DNA of 64,000 bases from an uncultured Collinsella sp. (lineage in GTDB: Bacteria; Actinomycetota; Coriobacteriia; Coriobacteriales; Coriobacteriaceae), in the NCBI GenBank assembly GCA_900541685.1, contig UQKM01000013.1, positions 5,968-69,967 on the forward strand. The letters are read 5' to 3'. The notes beneath the pieces were generated by a model. That model was given only the letters and a program-made list of their open reading frames with translations, searched no databases and had not been told where the DNA came from. The number at the start of each line of letters is the position of its first letter. The stretch's first letter is position 1. Below are positions 40,425-49,597 of this stretch, one piece after another. A program made the translations under genes and the position numbers.

Positions 40425-42089
40425 ATGAAAGAAAAATTCCAATCGTTCGGAAAGGCAATGCTCGTTCCGATTACGCTCATTGCCATTTCCGGTCTCTTTT
40501 TGGGTATCGGTAGCGTTTTTACGACCGAACTGACCCTTGTGTCCCTTGGCGTTAATTGGGACTGGTATGCCGCTTCGCCGCTCTTTACGTTCTTCTCGGT
40601 ATTTAAGGGTCTCGGCGAGGTAATCATTGGAAACCTCGGTGTTTTGTTTGCCGTCGGCTGCGCCTTCTCCTTGTCTCGCAAAGAGAAGGGCTGGGCTGCC
40701 TTTTCTGCCCTTGTCTGCTATCTCACCATGCTCAAGACGGTTGAGATTCTGCTTGGAGCAGCTGGCTTGGCTGCCGACAATACAACGGTGGAAGCTCTTC
40801 AGAAGGTCGGCCTTACGTCCATTCAGGCGAGTGAGCAGTCCGCACTCTACACTACCTCGCTCGGCTTTTTTGGCTACAGCTCTGGTGTCTTTGGCGGCAT
40901 TATCGTGGGCTGCCTGGTCGCCTGGATCACCGGCCGTTTTTACAAGACCAAGCTTCCAACGGCGCTGGCGTTTTTTGCGGGCAGTCGAACGGTTCCCATT
41001 GTATCGCTGGTCGCCGGTGGCGTCCTGGGCGGCATCATGTACTTCGTTTGGCCCGTCATCGGTGGATGCTTCTCGGGTATTGCGACGTTCGTGAAAGGCT
41101 CCGGTCTGGTCGGTACGTTTGTCTATCGCTGGGTGCTCGAGAGCCTTGTGCCGTTTGGCTTGCATCCGCTGCTCGAGACGCCCATGTATTGGACTGAGCT
41201 TGGCGGCTCCATGGTCGTCGACGGAACGCGCGTGGTGGGCAATAGCGCTATTCAGCTTGCACAGCTCGCTTCTCCCAGTAGCGACAAGCTCTTGGTTAGG
41301 GCCTTCATGGCTGGCTATGGCATTAACGATTACGCGTTGTTCCCGGGCATCGCCCTTGCTATGTGGTCTTGTGCCAAGCCCCAGAACCGCAAGAAGGTTG
41401 CTGGTCTTTTAATCCCCACAGTGATTTCGACTGTTTTCTTTGGCGTTACGGAGCCTATTCTCTTTACGTTCCTGTTTGCCGCCCCCTGGCTCTACTTTGG
41501 CGTTTACGCTCCGCTTTCCGGACTGGGTGAAGTTCTCTCGGAGGCAATGGGCGTTTCGGTGTACCAGGGAAATATCAAGGACCTGATCCCATTCTTATTC
41601 CGCCCCGAGAAGCTTAATCTGCTTCCGTACCTTATTCTGCTCCCCGCCTTTTTCCTGGCAGCTTTCTTCCTCTTCCGGTTCTTTATTACTAAGTTCGATA
41701 TCAAGACGCCCGGTCGAGACGATGGTGACGATATTGAGTTGATCAACAGCAGAGCCGAGTTCGAGGCAAAGGCCGCTGAGGCAAAGGGCGAGTCTGATAG
41801 CACTCCCGAGAAGGCAGTCCAGGGCCGTGCGACCAAGGACAGCGCGCTTGCTGTTGGCATTGTCGAAGCGCTTGGTGGAGCCGACAACATTGATGATCTT
41901 GACAACTGCATCTCACGTCTTCGCGTGATTGTCAAGGATGGTTCTAAGGTTGCAGACGACGAGGTGTTCACCAAGAATCTTGAAGCTATGGGCGTTATCC
42001 GCCTGAGCGACAAGGCAATCCAGGTCATTTACGGTCCTCGTGTCGGCGAAGTCGCTTCTGAGGTGCACGAAGTTCTCGGTGACGAGTAA
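40425..42089 (+). CDS. PTS glucose/alpha-glucoside-type EIICB permease
   Basis: 554 residues in C-then-B order: EIIC (about 1-430) with around ten helices, the SRTVPIVSLVAGGVLGG and GVTEPILFTFLF loops, a charged linker (about 430-475) and EIIB with phospho-acceptor Cys495 in DNCISRLRV. No EIIA domain. Similar to GlvC/MalX-type permeases. ATG 40425 follows GAGGAGGGAATTG; the open frame from 40293 is leader. Neighbouring RpiR and GH4 genes define an alpha- or beta-glucoside utilisation locus. Confidence 0.88.
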   Translation: MKEKFQSFGKAMLVPITLIAISGLFLGIGSVFTTELTLVSLGVNWDWYAASPLFTFFSVFKGLGEVIIGNLGVLFAVGCAFSLSRKEKGWAAFSALVCYLTMLKTVEILLGAAGLAADNTTVEALQKVGLTSIQASEQSALYTTSLGFFGYSSGVFGGIIVGCLVAWITGRFYKTKLPTALAFFAGSRTVPIVSLVAGGVLGGIMYFVWPVIGGCFSGIATFVKGSGLVGTFVYRWVLESLVPFGLHPLLETPMYWTELGGSMVVDGTRVVGNSAIQLAQLASPSSDKLLVRAFMAGYGINDYALFPGIALAMWSCAKPQNRKKVAGLLIPTVISTVFFGVTEPILFTFLFAAPWLYFGVYAPLSGLGEVLSEAMGVSVYQGNIKDLIPFLFRPEKLNLLPYLILLPAFFLAAFFLFRFFITKFDIKTPGRDDGDDIELINSRAEFEAKAAEAKGESDSTPEKAVQGRATKDSALAVGIVEALGGADNIDDLDNCISRLRVIVKDGSKVADDEVFTKNLEAMGVIRLSDKAIQVIYGPRVGEVASEVHEVLGDE

Positions 42090-42151
42090 AACGCGCAAGT
42101 GGCTTTCAATTGCATAGCGCAATTCCAGGGCTTGGCTTCCTATCGCATGAT

Positions 42152-42904
42152 TTAGGGAGCCAAGCCTTCTTGTTTTAGATTGTCAAGGCAGATACTCAAT
42201 AGTTCTTCGAATGCGAGAATACAACTTCCGGTAAAGCAGTTAGGCTTAACGTTCTTAAGATCCATTGGGTGATCGTCATGTATCGTAAAGATCGCGTCTG
42301 CCGTCTTGGCGAGCTCGCTGTCTTCGTTGCCGGTAAACGCGAGGGTCGTAATGCCCGCGTCGTGGCATGCCCTTGCGGTTTCCAGGATGGCTTCTGTCTG
42401 GCCCGATTTGGATATGAGCATCATGCAGCTGAGCGTATTTCGGTTGGATTCGACAAACTGATCGGTTTCTAGGAAGTCCTGTATGACGGCCAAAAAGCCA
42501 AGTCCAACGAGCTTGGTCGCCATGTACTGCGCAACGATGCGTGAGAAGCCCTCTCCGTTTACTCCGATCATTCTGTTGCGATGCAGTGCGGCGATGAATA
42601 CGTCTACATCTCCGGTGTGGCATACGAAGTGGACGCTACTGTCTTTGAGTGATTGATTCATTTCGCGGGAGACATGCTGAAGGTGCTTGAGATCGTACAT
42701 CATTTCGCGGTAGCCACGGTAGCCGAGCTTTTTCGAAAGCCTGATGACTGTCGTCATGCTGGTAAAGCATGCCATGGCGACGGGTTTTATGCCAATATCA
42801 TCGAGGGTGTCGATATTGTTGAGCAGGTATTCGAGTACGCTTTGCTCGGTTTCGGATAGCTTTGCGGCTGAGTAGAGCTTGGAAATCTGCTTTTTATCAA
42901 CCAT
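42152..42904 (-). CDS. RpiR-family regulator of the second PTS locus
   Basis: 250 residues: RpiR helix-turn-helix (about 1-75, with KPVAMACFTSMTTVIRLSKK) and a SIS domain (about 100-235, with MLISKSGQTEAILETA as the sugar-phosphate loop). Sits on the opposite strand between the EIICB gene and the GH4 gene and divergent from GH4, so it probably represses or activates both. Start 42904 follows GGGAGCACCG. Better conserved SIS loop than its paralogue at 12561. Confidence 0.87.
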   Translation of the reverse strand: MVDKKQISKLYSAAKLSETEQSVLEYLLNNIDTLDDIGIKPVAMACFTSMTTVIRLSKKLGYRGYREMMYDLKHLQHVSREMNQSLKDSSVHFVCHTGDVDVFIAALHRNRMIGVNGEGFSRIVAQYMATKLVGLGFLAVIQDFLETDQFVESNRNTLSCMMLISKSGQTEAILETARACHDAGITTLAFTGNEDSELAKTADAIFTIHDDHPMDLKNVKPNCFTGSCILAFEELLSICLDNLKQEGLAP

Positions 42905-43016
42905 CGGTGCTCCCTTCCCGCCGGACGTGTGTGGCCGCTTCCGTTGCGTAAATAATAACTCCTTGGGGAATTCCTTTCCCGCCTTGCAGCCGGGGCGGGA
43001 AGCGGCCCTCCATGCT

Positions 43017-43029
43017 GGATACAATATCC
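43017..43029. promoter_or_regulatory. Candidate operator/promoter site before the GH4 gene
   Basis: GGATACAATATCC is a 13-base palindrome containing a TACAAT -10-like word, in the divergent RpiR-GH4 spacer. Confidence 0.4.
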
Positions 43030-43079
43030 ATACACAGGCGAACCATGCAATATTGAATGTGCTAATTGGGGGTTTCGAT

Positions 43080-44453
43080 ATGAAACTTACGGTCATAGGC
43101 GGCGGTGGCGTCCGCTCCATGTTTTTGGCAAAGAGCATAGCCCAGCAGGCGTCATCGCTTGGAATCGATGAACTTGTGTTTATGGACAATGATCCCGAGA
43201 AGCTGCGCATCTACGGTGGCCTTGCCGCCCATGTCTCGGGCATGCTTTGCCCCACGCTTAATTTTTCATTGACGGGCGATGCAGTCGAGGCCGTTAAGGA
43301 CGCCGATTACGTGATCACGACGATTCGCGTCGGTGGGGACCATATGCGCGTTCGCGATGAGCGCATTGCTCTCTCACATGGGGTTCTTGGCCAAGAGACG
43401 ACTGGCGCAGCCGGCGTGTCTTTTGCCATGCGCTCCGTCCCTGCGCTTGCTTCGTATTGCGAGTTAATCAAGAAGTACGCAAAGCCGGGCGTCAAGGTGT
43501 TTAACTTTACTAATCCCGCTGGCGTCGTATCTCAGGCCTTACGCGATATGGGCTACGATTTTACTTATGGCATTTGCGATGCCCCCTCGGGCATGTTGCA
43601 TCAGTTTGCCGAGTATAAAGGCGTTGATCCCGCATCGGTTCAGGGCGAGTGCTATGGACTCAACCACCTCTCGTTCTTCCGCAATGTGACGGTTGACGGC
43701 GAGGACATCATGCCCGACTTGATCCACGACGACGGGGCATATGCTCATACGGATCTTAGGTTCTTCGAGAAGGATCTCGTTCTAAATCGCGGATGCGTGC
43801 CAAATGAGTACCTATACTATTTCTACTATCGCGAGCGCGCCGTTGCCAACGTTCTCTCTTCGCCCCAGACGCGCGGCGAACTAATCGAAGAAATTAATCG
43901 AGAAATGACGAGCGAGCTTGCATCTATCGATATTGAGAACGACTTCGAAAAGGGCCTCGCGTGCTTTGAGAAGTGGTACGGAATGCGCGAAAACAACTAC
44001 ATGGCGGCCGAGACAGGTATTCACCGCGACAAGCCGTGGACGTTTGACGTGTACGGCAAAGATGCTGGCGGATACGCAGGTGTTGCGCTCCGTTTCATGG
44101 ATATTGCTCGCTCTGGCAAGACGCAGCAGATGATCCTGTGCACCCCCAACAATGGCGCCATCCCCGGCCTTCTCGATACAGATGTCATCGAGTCAACGTG
44201 CGATATCTCCACCGATGGCTGTGTACCGCATCGCGTCGAAGCCGATTCTGTGCCCGCGGGAAACCTCGAATTGATTCGTCGCGTCAAGTACTACGAGCGC
44301 ACCGTGGCGCGTGGCATCGTTAACCGATCGAAGCGCGACATTGTCGAGAGCCTCGCGATGCACCCGCTCGTTAATTCGTACTCCTTGGCGAAAGACATCG
44401 CCGCGCAGTACTTTGAGCTTAACCGCGACTACATCGACGGCTGGACAGACTAG
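43080..44453 (+). CDS. GH4 family phospho-glycosidase (NAD- and metal-dependent)
   Basis: 457 residues. N-terminal Rossmann motif LTVIGGGGVRS, IRVGGDHMRVRDE, NPAG in NFTNPAGVVSQ, ICDAPSG (metal-binding Cys) and GLNHLSFF (metal-binding His) are the GH4 hallmarks; the enzymes use NAD and Mn(II) redox chemistry to split 6-phospho-glucosides. The GLNHLSFF form resembles the 6-phospho-beta-glucosidase branch, while the neighbouring permease resembles alpha-glucoside types, so the anomer is undecided. ATG at 43080 follows TTGGGGGTTTCGAT. Confidence 0.87.
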   Translation: MKLTVIGGGGVRSMFLAKSIAQQASSLGIDELVFMDNDPEKLRIYGGLAAHVSGMLCPTLNFSLTGDAVEAVKDADYVITTIRVGGDHMRVRDERIALSHGVLGQETTGAAGVSFAMRSVPALASYCELIKKYAKPGVKVFNFTNPAGVVSQALRDMGYDFTYGICDAPSGMLHQFAEYKGVDPASVQGECYGLNHLSFFRNVTVDGEDIMPDLIHDDGAYAHTDLRFFEKDLVLNRGCVPNEYLYYFYYRERAVANVLSSPQTRGELIEEINREMTSELASIDIENDFEKGLACFEKWYGMRENNYMAAETGIHRDKPWTFDVYGKDAGGYAGVALRFMDIARSGKTQQMILCTPNNGAIPGLLDTDVIESTCDISTDGCVPHRVEADSVPAGNLELIRRVKYYERTVARGIVNRSKRDIVESLAMHPLVNSYSLAKDIAAQYFELNRDYIDGWTD

Positions 44454-44543
44454 TCTGGACGTTAAAACTAGAAATCATGGATGGGCGGACCGGCGTTTAT
44501 ATTGGCGCTCGTTCGCCCTGCCTAGTAAGAAAACGGGTATAGA

Positions 44544-45371
44544 GTGAACTTGCGAGAGAACTTCAATGTCTTTCTGGAATCGGGCGATCGGGCGAAGGGA
44601 TGCCGGAGTGGCTGCACGATGGCGTTATATATCCCCTTGTTTGTTATGAGCGCGCTTCAAATTGGTGTATCAAACGTTGCAACTGAGCTCGCCTATATCA
44701 ATCCGTCCATTACGCTTATTTGCACTGTGGTCGCGGCCTTTTTAAACCTGCTTCTATCGAATGTGGCTTTTTCATTATTTGCCGTCGACCGGTCCAAAGA
44801 GACGGTGCAACCTGCTCGAACCCCTCCGGTTTATCTCTTGGCCTCGACGGTTCCCCTCCAGATTTCTGGGGCGCTGCTAATTTATTTGGTTCACTTGATT
44901 TTATCGGCAATTGTAGTCTTTGCCTCGCTTGCGAGCAGCCAGCTCGGGGTGTTGTGCTCGCTTGTGGTGGCAGTAATCGTGACGCTTCTTTCCGCGTCGT
45001 TCGTATTCGTGTTAATTGAAGATGCGGACGTGGAGCAGAGGGGACTACGAGGCATTCGGTTTGCACCACGCTACATCATGCGTTCGGTCACGGTGCTTCG
45101 TTCCTCCTGCAGGGAAATCGCGCGTCCCGCAACGCTGCTGGTGGCATGGAACCTGGTTGCAAGTTGCGCTATCCAGGTTCTTGTTGGATGGGTAGTTTCG
45201 AGTGCGGCGCTGCCGTCGGCACTTTCAGTGACGGCGCTTGTACATGAGGGACTTTATTATGGGGCGTTTGCTTATATGCTGCTTTTGCTAGTTCATTGTG
45301 CGGTTGCGAGTTGGCTCGAAATTGACGTGCTCATGGGGGTGTCCTTGTGCGTATCCGAGCAGGCGCGATAG
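44544..45371 (+). CDS. Unknown multi-pass membrane protein
   Basis: 275 residues with about six hydrophobic helices (roughly 25-48, 55-78, 95-118, 122-150, 195-218, 232-258) and a cytosolic positively charged stretch around 160-185. I recognise no family. GTG start at 44544 with only weak ribosome-site character (GGGTATAGA). Codon use is less GC-biased than its neighbours (many TTT, TTA, ATT). It follows the GH4 gene by 90 bp and may share its message, but no functional link is evident. Confidence 0.6.
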   Translation: MNLRENFNVFLESGDRAKGCRSGCTMALYIPLFVMSALQIGVSNVATELAYINPSITLICTVVAAFLNLLLSNVAFSLFAVDRSKETVQPARTPPVYLLASTVPLQISGALLIYLVHLILSAIVVFASLASSQLGVLCSLVVAVIVTLLSASFVFVLIEDADVEQRGLRGIRFAPRYIMRSVTVLRSSCREIARPATLLVAWNLVASCAIQVLVGWVVSSAALPSALSVTALVHEGLYYGAFAYMLLLLVHCAVASWLEIDVLMGVSLCVSEQAR

Positions 45372-45500
45372 CCCGAAGATGAAGCCGCGTTTTCGACATT
45401 GAGTTTCTGCGTACCTTGCTTTCTAAGCAGAATTGGCGCGCCATCTGTTAACGATCGTTTTCCAAGAATTCTTTTGTTGCTCATTTTATAGACTTCTCAT

Positions 45501-45509
45501 TGCTATAAT
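45501..45509 (+). promoter_or_regulatory. Extended -10 promoter of the MFS gene
   Basis: TGCTATAAT at 45501-45509 is a perfect TG-extended -10 element, 38 bp before the start codon; no good -35 is needed or seen. Confidence 0.55.
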
Positions 45510-45546
45510 CGCCCACCGCTCTAGATGATCGGAGAGGTTTTCCTAT

Positions 45547-46743
45547 ATGGCTCAAACAAAGCAAGGTGGTATCGCACTCAGTCAGTGGCTCCCGCTTATC
45601 GGGCTCGCCTGCTGCGCGTTCGTGTTCAACACGTCGGAGTTTATGCCCATCGGCCTTCTGACTGATATCGCCGCATCGTTCTCGCTCACCGAGGCCCAGG
45701 CAGGCATCATGATCTCGGTCTATGCTTGGGGCGTCATGCTGCTGTCGCTGCCACTCATGGTGTTTGCCTCGCGCTTTGAGTTCAAGTGGATGCTGCTCGG
45801 CGTGCTCGCCGTGTTTTCTCTGGGTCAGTTCCTGTCCGCTGTGGCACCGACATATCCCATCCTGGTCTGTGCGCGCCTGGTGGTCGCTTGCGCACATGCC
45901 GTGTTCTGGTCGGTCGCCTCGATTATGGCCTCGCGCCTGGTTGACGCCCGCCACGGGGCGCTCGCCATCAGCATGATCGCCACGGGCTCGTCTATCGCGC
46001 AGATTTTCGGCCTGCCCCTCGGTCGTGCCATCGGCCTGGCCGTGGGCTGGCGCATGACGTTTGCCGTGGTCGGGGTCTTCTCTGCCGCCGCGGTGGTGTA
46101 CCAGGCAGCGGTGTTCCCGGCCATGCCGGCGGGTGAGCGCTTTACCGTTAAGCAGCTGCCCGAGCTGCTCAAGAACCCGTTCCTGATCGCGCTCTACGCG
46201 GTCACGGTCTTTATGGCGACCGGCTATTACGCAAGCTACAGCTATATCGAGCCCTTCCTGGCGCAGGTCGCGCACGTCGATGCGGGTGCCATCACCATGA
46301 CGCTGACGGCGTTTGGCTGTTCTGGTCTGCTCGGAAGCTGGCTGTTTGGCCGCCTGTTCGATGGGCATCGCTTCCCGTTCTTGGCTATCACGCTCTCCGG
46401 CGTGCCGGTGGCTCTGCTGCTTATGGCCCCCGCAGCCTCGGCGCTCGTGTTGGTGCTTGCCGTCTGCGCACTATGGGGCTGCTGCGCCACGGCCTTTAAC
46501 GTGGCGTTTCAGGCCGAGCTCATCAAGTACACGCCGGCGGACTCGTCGGCCGTCGCCATGTCGATCTTCTCGGGCCTGTTTAACCTTGGTATCGGCACGG
46601 GCACCGCGATCGGCGGAGCCGTGGTTTCGGGTCCCGGTATCGCTTGGATTGGCTTCGTGGGCGGGGCGATTACCGTCGTGGGCGTCATCCTCGCCATCAC
46701 CGTACTGTTCCCGGCCATACGCCGTGCCAAACCCGTTGCCTAA
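45547..46743 (+). CDS. MFS exporter of the SotB/AraJ-like DHA1 group
   Basis: 398 residues, 12 predicted membrane helices. The start LPLIGLACCAFVFNTSEFMPIGLL and the motif-A-like loop after helix 2 (ASRFEFKWML) match the sugar/arabinose efflux DHA1 subgroup. Such proteins export sugars or drugs by proton antiport. ATG follows GGAGAGGTTTTCCTAT. It has its own promoter. Substrate unknown. Confidence 0.83.
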   Translation: MAQTKQGGIALSQWLPLIGLACCAFVFNTSEFMPIGLLTDIAASFSLTEAQAGIMISVYAWGVMLLSLPLMVFASRFEFKWMLLGVLAVFSLGQFLSAVAPTYPILVCARLVVACAHAVFWSVASIMASRLVDARHGALAISMIATGSSIAQIFGLPLGRAIGLAVGWRMTFAVVGVFSAAAVVYQAAVFPAMPAGERFTVKQLPELLKNPFLIALYAVTVFMATGYYASYSYIEPFLAQVAHVDAGAITMTLTAFGCSGLLGSWLFGRLFDGHRFPFLAITLSGVPVALLLMAPAASALVLVLAVCALWGCCATAFNVAFQAELIKYTPADSSAVAMSIFSGLFNLGIGTGTAIGGAVVSGPGIAWIGFVGGAITVVGVILAITVLFPAIRRAKPVA

Positions 46744-46759
46744 TCACGTCCTCTCATCA

Positions 46760-46824
46760 GTTGCGGTGGAATAGTTCCTGTTTAAGGCCTCTGAAGGCCC
46801 AAGCAGGAACTATTCCACCGCAAC
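46760..46824. repeat. GTTGCGG-AATAGTTCCTG hairpin, copy 2
   Basis: Perfect 21-bp arms (46760-46780 and 46804-46824) with a GGCCTCTGAAGGCC inner stem. It matches 37001-37065 in the arms and the following CAACTTRTTTTG, but not in the loop. Confidence 0.9.
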
Positions 46825-46896
46825 TTATTTTGGGGGAGAGGATACAAGCTGGGCATACAATGGATGTCGTTGTGTTGGGCTTACCGGGAGGTTGCT

Positions 46897-48273
46897 ATGT
46901 GGGCATACGAGACGACGTTCTACCAGATCTATCCGCTGGGTTTTTGTGGAGCTCCGCGCGAGAACGTCGCGCCCGTTGCCGAGGACGAGCTCTCCCAAGC
47001 TGCCGGTACCGCGTCCAATCCCGATGCCCCCATCATGAAAATCGCCCAATGGGCCGATTACCTGCAGGAGCTCGGTATCGGTGCCGTGCTGATCAACCCT
47101 CCGCTTGAGTCCGATAGCCATGGCTACGACACGCGCAGCCTGCGCCATATCGACCGTCGCCTGGGTGGGGACGCCGACTTTGCCGCCGTATGCGACACGC
47201 TGCACGCCCATGGCATCCGCGTGGTGCTTGATGCCGTCTTCAACCACGTCGGTCGCGGCTTTTGGGCCTTCCGCGATGTGCAGGAGCGCAAGTGGGACTC
47301 GCCCTACAAGGACTGGTTCCATATTAGCTTTGACGGCGATTCCTGCTATGGCGACGGCTTTTGGTACGAGGGCTGGGAAGGCCATTTTGAGCTTGTGAAG
47401 CTCAACCTGCAAAATCCCGCTATGGTCGATTACCTGCTCGAGTCTGTGCGCCGTTGGGCCGACGTCTTTGGCGTCGACGGCCTGCGCCTGGACGTTGCCT
47501 ATATGCTCGACCGCGACTTTATGCGCCGCCTGCACGCCTTTGCCCGTGAGCTCAAGCCCGACTTTGTGCTGATCGGCGAGACGCTCCACGGCGACTACAA
47601 CCAGATCGTCAACGACGAGATGCTCGACTCCTGCACCAACTACGAGTGCTACAAGGGCCTGTACTCCAGCTTTAACTCGGTCAATATGTTCGAGATCGCC
47701 CATTCGCTGCACCGCCAGTTTGGCGGCGATCCGTGGTGCATCTACCGCGGCAAACATCTGCTGTCGTTTGTCGACAACCACGATGTACCGCGCCTGGCGA
47801 GCATCCTCACCGACAAGTCCTGTCTACGTCCTGCCTACGGCATGCTCTTTGGCATGCCAGGCATCCCGTGCGTCTACTATGGCAGCGAGTGGGGAATTGC
47901 TGGCGAAAAGGGCGGCCCCGATGGCGACTGGGCGCTGCGCCCTGCGCTCGATGAGCCTGCGCCCAACGAGCTGACGGCGTTCATCACGCGGCTTGCGCAC
48001 CTTCGCTCGGCCGACGACGCGGCTGCCCGTGCTCTCAACTACGGTGCCTATCGCAACGTGGTGATCCAGAACAAGCAGCTGCTGTTCGAGCGCGCCTGTG
48101 ACGGCGCGACGGTGCTCGTGGCGGTGAACGCCGTGGACGAGCCTTACACCTTTGGCGCCGGCGAGCTCAACGGCTCCTTTGTCGATTTGCTTGCCGACGA
48201 TGCACCCACGGTCGAGCTGACGGGTACCCTTGAGCTTGCACCCTACGAGGTGCGTTATCTGTTGAGGGCCTAG
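46897..48273 (+). CDS. GH13 alpha-amylase-family glucosidase
   Basis: 458-residue cytosolic enzyme acting on alpha-1,4-glucans or maltodextrins. The GH13 conserved regions are visible: DAVFNHV, DGLRLDVAYM with nucleophile Asp199, LIGETLHG with acid/base Glu228, and FVDNHDVPR with Asp296. No signal peptide. A short N-terminus without a separate starch-binding domain suggests a small neopullulanase/cyclomaltodextrinase-like or glucosidase form. Start 46897 follows GGGAGGTTGCT. The next gene begins 3 nt after the stop. Confidence 0.9.
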   Translation: MWAYETTFYQIYPLGFCGAPRENVAPVAEDELSQAAGTASNPDAPIMKIAQWADYLQELGIGAVLINPPLESDSHGYDTRSLRHIDRRLGGDADFAAVCDTLHAHGIRVVLDAVFNHVGRGFWAFRDVQERKWDSPYKDWFHISFDGDSCYGDGFWYEGWEGHFELVKLNLQNPAMVDYLLESVRRWADVFGVDGLRLDVAYMLDRDFMRRLHAFARELKPDFVLIGETLHGDYNQIVNDEMLDSCTNYECYKGLYSSFNSVNMFEIAHSLHRQFGGDPWCIYRGKHLLSFVDNHDVPRLASILTDKSCLRPAYGMLFGMPGIPCVYYGSEWGIAGEKGGPDGDWALRPALDEPAPNELTAFITRLAHLRSADDAAARALNYGAYRNVVIQNKQLLFERACDGATVLVAVNAVDEPYTFGAGELNGSFVDLLADDAPTVELTGTLELAPYEVRYLLRA

Positions 48274-48276
48274 GCC

Positions 48277-48840
48277 ATGGCTGCTGCCGACGAGGGCTAT
48301 CAACATATTGAGCATGGGTTTGAACCCGTGTTTGACGAGCGCTCGCGCGTTTTGGTGCTGGGGTCGTTTCCCTCGGTGCTCTCGCGTACCAATGCCTTTT
48401 ATTACGGCAACCCTCAGAATCGCTTTTGGCGTGTGATGGCCACGTGCCTCGGTATGCCTGTGCCGCCCAACGAGGGCGATCCTTTGGCAAGCGGTGAGCC
48501 CGCGACGCTCGATGCCTCCATTGCCGCCAAGCGATCCATGCTGTTGAACGGTGGCGTGGCCCTGTGGGATGTGATTGAGAGCTGCGACATTAAGGGCTCG
48601 AGCGACGCGAGCATTCGCAACGTTGTGCCGGCACATATCGAGTGCATTACCGATGCCGCGCCGATCGAGGCCGTTGTCTGTAACGGCGGCACGGCAGGGC
48701 GACTCTACAAACGCTACTTGCAAGATCGGACGGGGCTGCCCGCCATCGTCCTGCCCTCGACAAGTCCTGCCAACGCGGCGTGGCGTTTGGAGCGGCTTGT
48801 CGAGCGTTGGAGTGAAGCCGTTGACTGGGCAGCTCATTAA
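48277..48840 (+). CDS. DNA-deoxyinosine glycosylase (uracil-DNA glycosylase superfamily)
   Basis: 187-residue base-excision repair enzyme removing deaminated bases. Motifs: VLGSFPSVLS (motif 1 region), FYYGNPQNRFWRVM, LNGGVALWDVIESC and C-terminal STSPANA, typical of the hypoxanthine/uracil glycosylase subfamily. Likely co-transcribed with the GH13 gene (3-nt gap), with no clear metabolic link. Confidence 0.83.
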   Translation: MAAADEGYQHIEHGFEPVFDERSRVLVLGSFPSVLSRTNAFYYGNPQNRFWRVMATCLGMPVPPNEGDPLASGEPATLDASIAAKRSMLLNGGVALWDVIESCDIKGSSDASIRNVVPAHIECITDAAPIEAVVCNGGTAGRLYKRYLQDRTGLPAIVLPSTSPANAAWRLERLVERWSEAVDWAAH

Positions 48841-48841
48841 T

Positions 48842-49504
48842 TTAGATTATTGATTGAGTGTGGGCGCCGAGGTGTTTCAGAACGCCTCGCCAGACCGGCG
48901 CGGGCACGGCTGGCTCGGCGCAAACCATGCCGTCGGCGTCGACGTTGGCGGCATTGCCGCCGCCAAGTCGCTGTGCATGCTCGACGGAGCAGCCCATGCG
49001 CACAGCGCCCACAAGCTTATCCATCGCTTCCGAAAATGATCGGCGTAAGAGGCCCATGCGTGGGGAATGGCGAAGCGCTGCGATACCGCTGCCGGCGCAG
49101 ATGGCAACGCCGCCACACCACAATTGGTCATGGCGCTCGCATGCCTTGTGCAAGCGAACGGCGGTCCCACGCGCCTGCTCAGCGCCCTGTTGTGCGGCTC
49201 TAATCACGGCGTAGACACGCGTTCCCGTACTGCCAAAGCGCTCAAGCGCCTGCTCGATGGCTGTCAACGTCTCATCGTCAGCCATATCTTCAATGGCCAG
49301 CACGATGCCATCGGCAACGCTGCCGGCGTCATTTGCCTTCAAGTCGACTGGGCGGGGGAGTGCAGTGCCGGAAAGCTGTGCATAGGCGGCGATGGCATCC
49401 TGCAGGTCCCAAAGCAAAAACTCAAGATCGGCGCTCTCGGGAATGCTGATATACGCAATGGTTTGCAGTGTTTTTGGTACGTCGCTACGCGCGGTCGTCT
49501 CCAT
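48842..49504 (-). CDS. Unknown protein with flavodoxin-like reductase features
   Basis: 220 residues, soluble. The central VYAVIRAAQQGAEQ and the LWCGGVAICAGSGIAALRHS then RMGLLRRSFSEAMDKL segment recall the end of NAD(P)H-dependent FMN reductase/flavodoxin-like folds, but the usual N-terminal FMN P-loop is not evident. I would call it a diverged relative at best. It converges with the glycosylase gene (1 nt apart). ATG follows AAAGGAGATGGC. Confidence 0.5.
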   Translation of the reverse strand: METTARSDVPKTLQTIAYISIPESADLEFLLWDLQDAIAAYAQLSGTALPRPVDLKANDAGSVADGIVLAIEDMADDETLTAIEQALERFGSTGTRVYAVIRAAQQGAEQARGTAVRLHKACERHDQLWCGGVAICAGSGIAALRHSPRMGLLRRSFSEAMDKLVGAVRMGCSVEHAQRLGGGNAANVDADGMVCAEPAVPAPVWRGVLKHLGAHTQSII

Positions 49505-49597
49505 GCCATCTCCTTTCCGGCTCGTTTCCGTTTAGGTTACACCGTCTGGCGGCGCCCCGCCGCGCTATCCTAGTGCAACCCTTACGAAAGGAACGCC

